In this document: positions 1 to 5,660 of the stretch, one piece after another
Numbering within the stretch: position 1 is the first letter of the stretch
How the letters are laid out: every line of letters starts with the position of its first letter
NCBI GenBank assembly: GCA_021793935.1
Contig: JAJYRV010000119.1
Span: 1 to 6,416 of the forward strand
DNA: 6,416 nucleotides
Source: Actinomycetes bacterium
Lineage (GTDB): Bacteria > Actinomycetota > Actinomycetes > Actinomycetales > Beutenbergiaceae
Direction: 5' to 3'
Notes under the pieces: generated by a model
The model's database searches: none
Told to the model about the DNA's origin: nothing
Seen by the model: only the letters and a program-made list of their open reading frames with translations
Position numbers and translations under genes: made by a program

Positions 1-380
1 TCACCGGGCTCGTACTGTACGCGATCGTGCCAGTGCTGCTCAACACGATGGTCGGGTTGGAGCAGGTCGATTCCAGCGTGCTCGAGGCGGGCCGCGGGAT
101 GGGGATGAGCCGCTGGACCGTTCTGCGCAAGCTGGAGCTCCCCCTCGCCGTTCCGGTGATGCTCGCCGGCGTGCGCACCGCGCTCGTCATCAACGTCGGC
201 ACCGCGACCCTCGTCACCTACATCAACGCCGGCGGCCTCGGGGACATCATCGTCGCCGGGCTCTCCACGAACCGGTTCGCCGTGCAGTTCGTCGGCGCGG
301 CCCTCACTGCTGTTCTTGCTCTCACTATCGATTACCTCGCTGGCATCGCAGAGACCCTTCTGCGGCCCCGCGGCATCTAA
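1..380 (+). CDS. Osmoprotectant (glycine betaine/carnitine/choline-type) ABC transporter permease, OpuB/ProW-like, C-terminal part
   Basis: This is the last 125 codons of an inner-membrane permease of the binding-protein-dependent transport family; the frame is already open at the window's left edge (first full codon at base 3), so the N-terminus is outside. The visible part holds a textbook EAA loop, VLEAGRGMGMSRWTVLRKLE followed by LPLAVPVMLAG, which contacts the ATPase. It is followed by hydrophobic segments typical of ProW/OpuBB and the INVGTATLVTYINAGGLGDII stretch usual in this family just after the EAA loop. The next gene, 79 bases downstream, encodes a matching OpuAC-type binding lipoprotein, which supports osmoprotectant import. 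The ATPase partner is not in the window and probably lies upstream. The family is clear; the exact substrate is inferred. Confidence 0.92.
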   Translation, partial: TGLVLYAIVPVLLNTMVGLEQVDSSVLEAGRGMGMSRWTVLRKLELPLAVPVMLAGVRTALVINVGTATLVTYINAGGLGDIIVAGLSTNRFAVQFVGAALTAVLALTIDYLAGIAETLLRPRGI

Positions 381-447
381 GGCGCCCGGCCGGCGCGGGA
401 CGCAGTTTGCGTTCTCGTCTCGCTCGGCCGCACCGGCGCCCACCACG

Positions 448-453
448 AAAGGA
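448..453 (+). promoter_or_regulatory. Ribosome binding site of the OpuBC-like lipoprotein gene
   Basis: AAAGGA lies 6 nt before ATG 460. It decides the start: the frame is open back to 316 inside the permease gene, but only ATG 460 has both a Shine-Dalgarno sequence and a following signal peptide. ATG 466 is in frame, but its spacing of 12 nt is poorer. Confidence 0.7.
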
Positions 454-459
454 AACTAC

Positions 460-1386
460 ATGACGATGAAACGAAATCTGCTCACCGCTGGCGGGCTCGC
501 GCTCGCCCTCACCCTCGGCGCGTGCGGCAGCTCCAGCGGCGGAGACGGCGGCGAAGGCCCGCTCGAAGGCGCGGACCTCACCGTCGGGTCCAAGGAGTTC
601 ACCGAATCCCACGTGCTCGCGCACATCGCGATGGCCGCCTTGGAAGACGCCGGGGCGAACATTTCCGATCAAACCGGGATCTCGGGCAGCGCCACCGTGC
701 GTGAAGCGCTTGAGACCGAGGAGATCGATCTCTACTGGGACTACACGGGTACCGGGTGGGTGAACATCCTGGGTAACACCACCGAGAATGTACCCGACGA
801 TCTCTACGCCGCTGTCGCCGAGGCCGACGCTGAGAACGGGATCGCGTGGCTCGAGCCAGCAAACTTCGAAAACACGTACCGGCTGGCCACCTCCGCTGGC
901 TTCGCCGACGAACACGGTCTGGTGACCACGTCGGACGCGGCGGAATTCATGTCCGAGAACCCAGGCGAATCTTCCATCTGCGCCGCGGCAGAATTCATCA
1001 ACCGCGACGACGGCCTGCCCGGGGTGGAGGAGGCCTACGGGATGGAATTCTCCGAGATCGTCGAGCTCGATCTCAATCTCATCTACACCCAGGTCGGGGA
1101 GTCCTGCGAGTTCGGAGAGGTGTTCTCCACCGACGCGCGGATCGTTTCGAACGACCTGCTCATTCTGGAGGACGATAAGGACTTCTTCGTAGAATACGCC
1201 GGCGTGCTCACCCTCCGGCAGGAAACCCTCGATGAGTTCCCCGAGATCGAAGAGATCTTCGACCCGATCAGCCAGGCCCTCACCAACGAGGTGATGACCG
1301 ATCTCAACGGTCAGGTTGATAACGACGGGATCGATCCCTCGAAGGTCGCCGAGGAGTGGCTCACCGACAACGGTTTCATCGGCTGA
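460..1386 (+). CDS. Osmoprotectant ABC transporter substrate-binding lipoprotein (OpuBC/ProX-like, OpuAC domain)
   Basis: The 308-residue protein has a short basic N-terminus, a hydrophobic stretch (about 7-19) and a lipobox LGAC with lipidated Cys22, so it should be an extracytoplasmic lipoprotein. A Gly/Ser linker follows (23-33). The mature part matches the OpuAC-type quaternary-amine-binding domain: VGSKEFTES (42-50), the hallmark DLYWDYTGTG (90-99), FSTDARI (222-228) and LEDDKDFF (236-243), ending in the family-typical LTNEVM...VAEEWL...GFIG. Two further cysteines (174 and 216) may form a disulfide. The length is normal for the family. The permease gene ends 79 bases upstream, so the two are almost certainly one operon. 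Likely ligands are glycine betaine, choline, carnitine or a related compound; the exact one cannot be read. The overall charge is strongly acidic. Confidence 0.93.
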   Translation: MTMKRNLLTAGGLALALTLGACGSSSGGDGGEGPLEGADLTVGSKEFTESHVLAHIAMAALEDAGANISDQTGISGSATVREALETEEIDLYWDYTGTGWVNILGNTTENVPDDLYAAVAEADAENGIAWLEPANFENTYRLATSAGFADEHGLVTTSDAAEFMSENPGESSICAAAEFINRDDGLPGVEEAYGMEFSEIVELDLNLIYTQVGESCEFGEVFSTDARIVSNDLLILEDDKDFFVEYAGVLTLRQETLDEFPEIEEIFDPISQALTNEVMTDLNGQVDNDGIDPSKVAEEWLTDNGFIG

Positions 1387-1398
1387 CACGTGCGACCG

Positions 1399-1434
1399 AA
1401 CGGGCGGGGAGATCAGCGCATCTCCCCGCCCGTT
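1399..1434 (+). terminator. Intrinsic-terminator-like hairpin after the osmoprotectant operon
   Basis: A perfect 15-bp inverted repeat (arms 1399-1413 and 1420-1434, loop CAGCGC) begins 12 nt after the TGA of the binding-protein gene. The stem is very GC-rich and is followed only by a short TTT, as often seen in high-GC bacteria. It lies between convergent genes (the minus-strand ATPase gene ends at 1498), so it could stop transcription from both sides. The remaining bases 1435-1497 show nothing else. Confidence 0.8.
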
Positions 1435-1497
1435 TCCGGTGTTGCCTCGTCCTTTACTGGCGCCCGGTCGCGGCTGTCACCAGGGCAAGGCGCGGAC

Positions 1498-2298
1498 CTA
1501 GCCGTTGGCCATCACTTCCCGGATCTCTCGCCGCATCCTCGTCAGTTCCGTTTCGTCGAGCTGCTCGGCCACCTCGAATTCGGCGGCGACGTGGCCCGGG
1601 GCCCGGAACACCGCCACCCGATCCCCGATCGTGAGAGCCTCCTCGATCGAGTGGGTGATGAACACCCCGGTCTTCCCCTCCTCCTTGACGAGTTTGACGA
1701 ACTCCCCGCGCAGGCGGTCCGCCGTCAACTCATCCAGCGCGCTGAAGGACTCATCGCAGAGGATGATGTCGGGGTTGAGCGCAAAGCAGCGCGCGATCCC
1801 CACCCGCTGGCGCATCCCGCCGGAGAGTTCGTAGGGGTAGGCCGTCTCTCGACCTTTCAGACCGAGTCGCGCCAACCATTCTCGAGCAGTTTCCAGACGT
1901 TCGGCTTTGGGTACCCCCATGTACTCCAATCCCAGAGCCGCGTTCTGCTCAGCCGTGCGCCAAGGCAGCAGGCGGCCGTCTTGGAAGACCACCGCGATCT
2001 TTCCCTTGAGCGCTTCGAAATCATCGTGCGGATCCAGACCTTCGACGAAGACCGATCCGCTCGTCGCGGCGTACAGACCCAGGAGGAGGTTGAACGCCGT
2101 CGACTTCCCACAGCCGGTTTGGCCGACGATCGCCACGAGTTCGCCTCGGGAGACGGACAGGTTGAGCCCGTCGATCGCTTGGACATGTTGACCGTGCCGG
2201 GTCACGAACTGCTTAGTGACGTCCTTGAATTCGATGAGGAGCTCATTGGACTGCTCGGTCGTCATTCGAGTGCCCTGTCTTTCTTTCACGTCAGCCAT
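1498..2298 (-). CDS. ABC transporter ATP-binding protein, SsuB/TauB/NrtD-like
   Basis: This 266-residue cytoplasmic ATPase energises import through the neighbouring permease. All nucleotide-binding motifs are present: Walker A GQTGCGKST (59-67), Q-loop Gln106 in VVFQD, signature LSGGMRQR (158-165), Walker B DIILCDE (177-183) with catalytic Glu183, D-loop SALD (186-189) and switch His216 in FITHS. Two positions differ from the usual nitrate/sulfonate/taurine form: Walker A has QT where PS is common, and Walker B runs into DES rather than DEP. The chosen ATG (2298) overlaps the permease stop as ATGGCTGA, implying translational coupling. An in-frame ATG at 2265 (MTTEQSNE) is a possible alternative. 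The gene is last in its operon. The family assignment is firm; the substrate is not known. Confidence 0.92.
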   Translation of the reverse strand: MADVKERQGTRMTTEQSNELLIEFKDVTKQFVTRHGQHVQAIDGLNLSVSRGELVAIVGQTGCGKSTAFNLLLGLYAATSGSVFVEGLDPHDDFEALKGKIAVVFQDGRLLPWRTAEQNAALGLEYMGVPKAERLETAREWLARLGLKGRETAYPYELSGGMRQRVGIARCFALNPDIILCDESFSALDELTADRLRGEFVKLVKEEGKTGVFITHSIEEALTIGDRVAVFRAPGHVAAEFEVAEQLDETELTRMRREIREVMANG

Positions 2299-3199
2299 TA
2301 CGCCCACTTCCCACGGGCGCCTCTTCCGATTCCGCCTGGCTCGCGCCCGACTGCTGCTCCGCTTCACTCACTTGCGGTGCAGCCCCGCTTGGGCGGTAGC
2401 GCAGCAGGCGACGTTCGAGGAGTTCGATAATCTTCTGGATGATCAGTACGAAGATCACGAGCGACGCCGTCCACGCGAGCACGCCGTCCATCCGGAAGAA
2501 CTGCTGTTCCATCCGGAGTTGGTAGCCCACGCCGATCGTCGCGCCGGCGAATTCGGCGATGAGCACCACGCGGGTGCCGAGCCCGAGGTTGACCTTCCAC
2601 GCCGTGAGGAGATCGGGAATGATCGCGGGCAGCGTGACGGTGCGGAACATGTCGAGCCGCCCACGGCGGGGCCGCAACGATTTCGCCATATCCCGCAGTT
2701 CGCTGGGAACCGCGCGGTAGGAGTCGTTGGCCTGGAACGCGAAGCCGGTGAGGGTGACCATGAGCAGGAGGAACCAGATCCGGACCTCGACCGACTGGAA
2801 CCAGATGATCGCGATCATCACCCACGCCAACGAGGGGATCCCCTGGATCACCTGCATGTACGGCATGAGGACGTTCGCGAGTTTCTGCGACTTACCCATC
2901 GCCAATCCGGCGATCGTTCCCACGAAGAACGCGGTGATGAGTCCGAGCAGGATCCGGAACACCGTCGCGAGCCAGTCCCAACGTTGGCTGCCGTCGACGA
3001 ATAGCTCGACGATGCGCATGACCACGTCGTTGAGCTGGGGCAGGATGTAATCCGGGGTGCCCGCGGCGATGATCACCCAGAGCACGAGCCCCGCGATGAT
3101 CGCGATCGTCGTTTCCACGGGGGGCAGGGACCTGGCGGACCGCGTCACTCGCCGGCGCCAGATCTCCCGCCCCCGCCCCGTCGGGGTTGTCGTAGCCAT
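2291..3199 (-). CDS. ABC transporter permease, SsuC/TauC/NrtB-like
   Basis: This 302-residue inner-membrane protein has a basic cytoplasmic N-terminus (10-23) and hydrophobic segments near 31-47, 80-101, 110-134, 141-157, 209-224 and 241-260. The stretch IQGIPSLAWVMIAIIWF (118-134) is characteristic of nitrate/sulfonate/taurine permeases, and the EAA-type loop lies at about 167-195 (ELRDMAKSL ... LPAIIP). A hydrophilic Ser/Glu/Gln/Ala-rich tail of about 35 residues (268-302) follows the last membrane span and its coding end overlaps the ATPase start. The ATG abuts the stop of the binding-protein gene with no gap (TAAATG), and a GGGGAAG ribosome site lies inside the 3' end of that gene. It forms the channel for the lipoprotein and ATPase flanking it. 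Confidence 0.93.
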   Translation of the reverse strand: MATTTPTGRGREIWRRRVTRSARSLPPVETTIAIIAGLVLWVIIAAGTPDYILPQLNDVVMRIVELFVDGSQRWDWLATVFRILLGLITAFFVGTIAGLAMGKSQKLANVLMPYMQVIQGIPSLAWVMIAIIWFQSVEVRIWFLLLMVTLTGFAFQANDSYRAVPSELRDMAKSLRPRRGRLDMFRTVTLPAIIPDLLTAWKVNLGLGTRVVLIAEFAGATIGVGYQLRMEQQFFRMDGVLAWTASLVIFVLIIQKIIELLERRLLRYRPSGAAPQVSEAEQQSGASQAESEEAPVGSGRNG

Positions 3200-4189
3200 T
3201 TACTTCCCCGGAATCACGGTCAGGGGTGGCGCTTCGTCGAAGTACTCGATTGCGACACCGGCGTCGAACACTGCGGCGATGCCCTCCTCGATGTCTTCGG
3301 CCGAGCGTACGTTCAGGCCGAGCCGGTCGTTATCGGAGATGAGCTCCGTTAGGGCTTCGACGTCGCCGCCGTCCATGGAGTCGGCGATGATCTGCGCCGC
3401 CTCGGCCGGGTTCTCCAGTGTCCACTCCGCGGCGTCCTCGTAGGTCTGCTGCAACAGCTCAGCCTCTTCTTCGTGCTCATCCAGCCATTCCCGGTGAACG
3501 GCGACCCCGAGGAAGGGAATGTCATCGGTGCCGTACTCCTCTTCCCAGAGCTCGAACGGAAGCGGCACGTCGGTGATGTGGTCGTGGCCTTGGGCCATGA
3601 GGTTCGCATACCCCGGCTCCCAGATCTGCACGGCATCAGCTCGAGACGACTGCGCCTGCGTTCCCAGCCCGCCGGTGTCGTGGTTCTCCACGGTCACGTT
3701 GTTAATATCAACGCCGGCAGCTTGGACGAACCACAGGAACAGCGCGTAGTTCGTCACGCTCGTCGAGGCGGCCAGCGAGCGTCCCTCGAGGTCAGCGAGT
3801 TCCGTCACCTCCGGAGTGGTGGAGACGAGTCCGCCCCAATAATCGTGCACGTTGAACAGATACACGACGTCAACGCCTTCAGACAGCCGCACCGCCTCAC
3901 TCATGAGCGAGCCACTGCCACCCACCTGGTACTGACCGGTGCTGAACTCGGTGTTGTAGGCATCCGGCGGGCGCTCGACGAAGGTGATGTCGAGGTCGTT
4001 CTCGAGGTCGAATCGCTTCTCGGCGATCACTGCCGGTAAGAACGCGCCGAGCGAGGGCGGACTGAAGGCAACGATCTCGATTTCAGTCGCGTCGTCGGCC
4101 TCCGCCTCCCCGCCAGACGAGCTGCACGCGGCACTGAAGAGAAGGGTGGTTGCGGCCGCGGTCGCAATTCCCGTTCGTAACAAACGCAT
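3200..4189 (-). CDS. ABC transporter substrate-binding lipoprotein, NMT1/SsuA/TauA-like
   Basis: This 329-residue lipoprotein has an N-terminus RLLRTG, a hydrophobic stretch and a lipobox-like SAAC with Cys22, followed by a Ser/Gly/acidic linker. The mature domain (about 39-329) starts IEIVAFSPPSLGAFLPAVIA, the first strand and helix usual in NMT1/THI5- and SsuA-type proteins. It continues with the YQVGGSGSLMSEAVRLSEG region and a second lobe (LADLEGRSLAAS, about 139 onward). The sequence is markedly acidic (for example WEEEYGTDD). It heads a tightly packed operon with the permease and ATPase genes. Family knowledge allows sulfonates, taurine, nitrate or pyrimidine precursors, and I cannot choose between them. 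ATG 4189 was chosen because of its ribosome site and signal peptide; the frame is open further up to 4273, but that part overlaps the putative promoter. Confidence 0.88.
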   Translation of the reverse strand: MRLLRTGIATAAATTLLFSAACSSSGGEAEADDATEIEIVAFSPPSLGAFLPAVIAEKRFDLENDLDITFVERPPDAYNTEFSTGQYQVGGSGSLMSEAVRLSEGVDVVYLFNVHDYWGGLVSTTPEVTELADLEGRSLAASTSVTNYALFLWFVQAAGVDINNVTVENHDTGGLGTQAQSSRADAVQIWEPGYANLMAQGHDHITDVPLPFELWEEEYGTDDIPFLGVAVHREWLDEHEEEAELLQQTYEDAAEWTLENPAEAAQIIADSMDGGDVEALTELISDNDRLGLNVRSAEDIEEGIAAVFDAGVAIEYFDEAPPLTVIPGK

Positions 4190-4196
4190 CTTTGCG

Positions 4197-4201
4197 CTCC
4201 T
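4197..4201 (-). promoter_or_regulatory. Ribosome binding site of the NMT1/SsuA-like lipoprotein gene
   Basis: AGGAG (minus strand) sits 7 nt before ATG 4189. It fixes the start of the lipoprotein gene against the longer open frame reaching 4273. Confidence 0.8.
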
Positions 4202-4212
4202 GACTTCATCGG

Positions 4213-4241
4213 TTCGGAAGGAAGCCCCCTCTCCTTCGGAA
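4213..4241 (-). repeat. Imperfect inverted repeat in the leader of the ABC operon
   Basis: The arms 4213-4222 and 4232-4241 pair over 9 of 10 positions (minus strand TTCCGAAGGA and TCCTTCCGAA) with a 9-nt G-rich loop. It lies between the expected transcription start and the ribosome site, and its right arm shares bases with the operator-like dyad at 4236-4253. It may be a leader hairpin or a second protein site; no T-run follows, so it is not an obvious attenuator. Confidence 0.4.
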
Positions 4242-4253
4242 AGCGCTTCCCGA
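4236..4253 (-). promoter_or_regulatory. Putative operator: LacI-family-like dyad upstream of the ABC transporter operon
   Basis: The minus-strand sequence TCGGGAAGCGCTTTCCGA is an 18-bp dyad in which 8 of 9 base pairs are symmetric. Its core AAGCGCTT fits the AA-N-CG-N-TT centre common to LacI/GalR-family operators. It starts about 6 nt downstream of the proposed -10 box, so a bound protein would cover the start of transcription, the classic position for a repressor. No regulator gene is in the window, so the binding protein is unknown. Confidence 0.5.
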
Positions 4254-4258
4254 TCAGA

Positions 4259-4287
4259 ACTATAGCCGACCACTGTGACCTGGGCAA
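4259..4287 (-). promoter_or_regulatory. Putative sigma70-type promoter of the ABC transporter operon
   Basis: On the minus strand, a -35-like TTGCCC (4287-4282) is separated by exactly 17 nt from a -10-like TATAGT (4264-4259). This predicts a start near 4252 and a leader of about 60 nt before ATG 4189. It lies in the 111-nt gap after the MFS gene, so the ABC operon can be transcribed without it. The -10 is good for a GC-rich genome; the -35 matches only its first three bases. Confidence 0.5.
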
Positions 4288-4290
4288 CCG

Positions 4291-4308
4291 CTTACCCGAC
4301 TTACCCGA
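4291..4308. repeat. Tandem 9-bp repeat at the end of the MFS gene
   Basis: CTTACCCGA occurs twice back to back (4291-4299 and 4300-4308; TCGGGTAAG on the coding strand). The MFS stop codon TAA lies in the copy at 4300-4308, which is the first one met in the direction of transcription. The other copy can pair with the promoter's -35 region in RNA (4292-4297 with 4282-4287, one wobble). It may simply be a small duplication. Confidence 0.6.
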
Positions 4309-5497
4309 GCGGCGTTTCTGCGCGTTGCCGCCGCGCCTGGTTGGCAAATCCGAGCGCGGCAATGACGGCGATGGCGTAGATGCCGATGATCGCCGCCCAC
4401 GCGATCGCGTAGCTACCGGTCCCATCAACGAGGGCGCCCACGCTGATCGGCCCGGCAGCAAAGCCGACGTACATGCCCGTGGCGACGAGCCCCGTCGCTC
4501 GCCCGATCGCGTGCGAGGGCACGGCGTGAATAACGCTCACCATGACCACGACGTTCGCGGCGACTCCGGTTGCGCCCATGAGCAGCGCCCCCAGCCAGAT
4601 GAGTTCGGGGCTGAGGGTGCTGGACAGCAGGAGCAGGGCGAGCGCGCAGGCACCGCCCGCCGCCACTGCAGGCATTGCCAGGTTGCTTCCCGCGCGGTCG
4701 GTTATCCTTCCCCAGATGATCCGTGCGACGATGCCGACGCCGCCGACGATCGCGGCGAGCAGCCCGGCCGTCTCCACCGAGAGCCCCAGGTCCTCGTACC
4801 CGAACAGGGGAAGGTAGAAGTTCACCCCTTGCAGCGCCGCTCCGACTAGGAACATGAACCCGGTCAACCACCACACCGAGGTCGGCAGCCTCGCCCCCGC
4901 GATCCTCGAGGCAGCGGCTTGCTCCCGAGGTTCATGAGGAACATATCGCGCCACGAGCACCGCGCCCAGGAACAACATCGCCCCCGCGACCAGCGCCAAC
5001 GCCCCGCGCCACGTCGCCAGCACCGCGAGGGTTGGCAGAAACAGGCCGGCCGCGGCCTGGGTCATCTGCACCCCGGACTGCTTCACCCCCATCACCACGC
5101 CGCGGGACGACGGGGGCAGCCACTGTGCCGCGAGCCGGTTCGTGATCGGGTTGGAGAGCGCTTGGACGATTCCCGACGCCATCACCGCCACGAGCAGTAC
5201 CGGGTAACTCGGAGCTGCGGCGGCGGCGAAGATTGCTCCCACGGCCCCGAGCACGAGGAGCCACATGATGCTCCGCGCGCCGGTGGTGTCAACGACCCGC
5301 CCGGCGCGGAGCGAGGCGATCGCGGCCGAAGCGAACGTCACGGTGCCGAGCGTGCCGTATTCCAGGCGGCTCAGCCCGAGTTCCGGGATGAGGAACGGAC
5401 TGAGGGTGGAGATCGCGTAGACGATGAGCGGGCCGGCGCCCATCGAGACGGTCATCGCGGCGGCGAGCCCGGGAACTGATCGCACCGCTCGATCCAT
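4301..5497 (-). CDS. Major facilitator superfamily (MFS) transporter, 12 membrane spans
   Basis: This 398-residue, strongly hydrophobic protein has the size and two-halves layout of a 12-helix secondary transporter. The motif A sequence GRVVDTTGAR (66-75) lies between helices 2 and 3 and is echoed in the second half by GRITDRAG (263-270). Other family-like stretches are GVKQSGVQ (137-144) and GRATGLVATGMYVGFAAGP (332-350). A hydrophilic loop (about 187-205) separates the halves. Substrate and direction are not readable; the overall type resembles the CynX/NarK/OFA-like anion or organic-acid carriers. The start is forced to ATG 5497 or later because an in-frame TGA stands immediately before it. 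No good ribosome site is visible, so a downstream start (Met15 or Met19) or weak initiation is possible. It is co-oriented with the ABC operon that follows 111 nt later. Confidence 0.9.
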   Translation of the reverse strand: MDRAVRSVPGLAAAMTVSMGAGPLIVYAISTLSPFLIPELGLSRLEYGTLGTVTFASAAIASLRAGRVVDTTGARSIMWLLVLGAVGAIFAAAAAPSYPVLLVAVMASGIVQALSNPITNRLAAQWLPPSSRGVVMGVKQSGVQMTQAAAGLFLPTLAVLATWRGALALVAGAMLFLGAVLVARYVPHEPREQAAASRIAGARLPTSVWWLTGFMFLVGAALQGVNFYLPLFGYEDLGLSVETAGLLAAIVGGVGIVARIIWGRITDRAGSNLAMPAVAAGGACALALLLLSSTLSPELIWLGALLMGATGVAANVVVMVSVIHAVPSHAIGRATGLVATGMYVGFAAGPISVGALVDGTGSYAIAWAAIIGIYAIAVIAALGFANQARRQRAETPLG

Positions 5498-5589
5498 TCA
5501 CGTCAACTTTCATGTCCGTGTTCCAGCTCCGCACCGAGGTGGAACGCTAAATCGAGCAGCCGGCTCGCTCCCTCCTCCCATTCTGGCTG

Positions 5590-5647
5590 CCGAGAACGAC
5601 ATTCGGGTTGATTTCCGTAAGAAAACCAACCCGAATGTCATTGTCGA
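5590..5647 (-). terminator. Very long hairpin at the 3' end of tpx (terminator or mRNA 3'-end element)
   Basis: The hairpin begins 13 nt after the tpx stop. Its core is a perfect 13-bp inverted repeat (5598-5610 and 5627-5639). In RNA read from the minus strand the helix continues inward by 6 pairs to a UUAC tetraloop and outward by 3 pairs. After one C-C mismatch come 4 more, giving about 26 pairs in total. Four positions are G-U pairs in this strand but would be A-C mismatches in the other strand, which points to function as tpx-sense RNA. No U-run follows, so a U-less terminator, stability element or processing site are all possible. The remaining bases 5498-5589 before the MFS start show no convincing promoter. 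Confidence 0.6.
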
Positions 5648-5660
5648 GGCGAATTACCGA

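Noticed and set aside
316..459. N-terminal extension of the OpuBC-like lipoprotein to ATG 316
   Set aside because: It would overlap the permease gene and bury the signal peptide. A good ribosome site exists at ATG 460.
381..459. Small GC-rich hairpins between the permease and lipoprotein genes (for example ACGCA-GTT-TGCGT at 400-412)
   Set aside because: The stems are only 5 bp in very GC-rich DNA, with no T-run or promoter-like boxes. Nothing beyond a normal intra-operon spacer can be supported.
325..1389. Long open frame on the minus strand (354 codons) opposite the OpuBC-like lipoprotein gene
   Set aside because: It is a GC-driven antisense shadow with no recognisable domain and a composition set by the opposite strand. 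The plus-strand gene has a clear lipobox and family motifs.
1390..2430. Long plus-strand open frame (346 codons) opposite the ABC ATPase gene
   Set aside because: It is a shadow of the ATPase, whose motifs are complete on the minus strand. It has no domain and would also run through the terminator hairpin.
4190..4300. TPP riboswitch, suggested by the NMT1/THI5-like binding protein
   Set aside because: No CTGAGA-type or other conserved thi-box core is present in the leader.
5513..5584. Possible 23-codon leader peptide upstream of the MFS gene (starting MGGGSEPAAR)
   Set aside because: It has no ribosome site at a proper distance and no codon or family signal; a short frame like this is expected by chance in GC-rich DNA.
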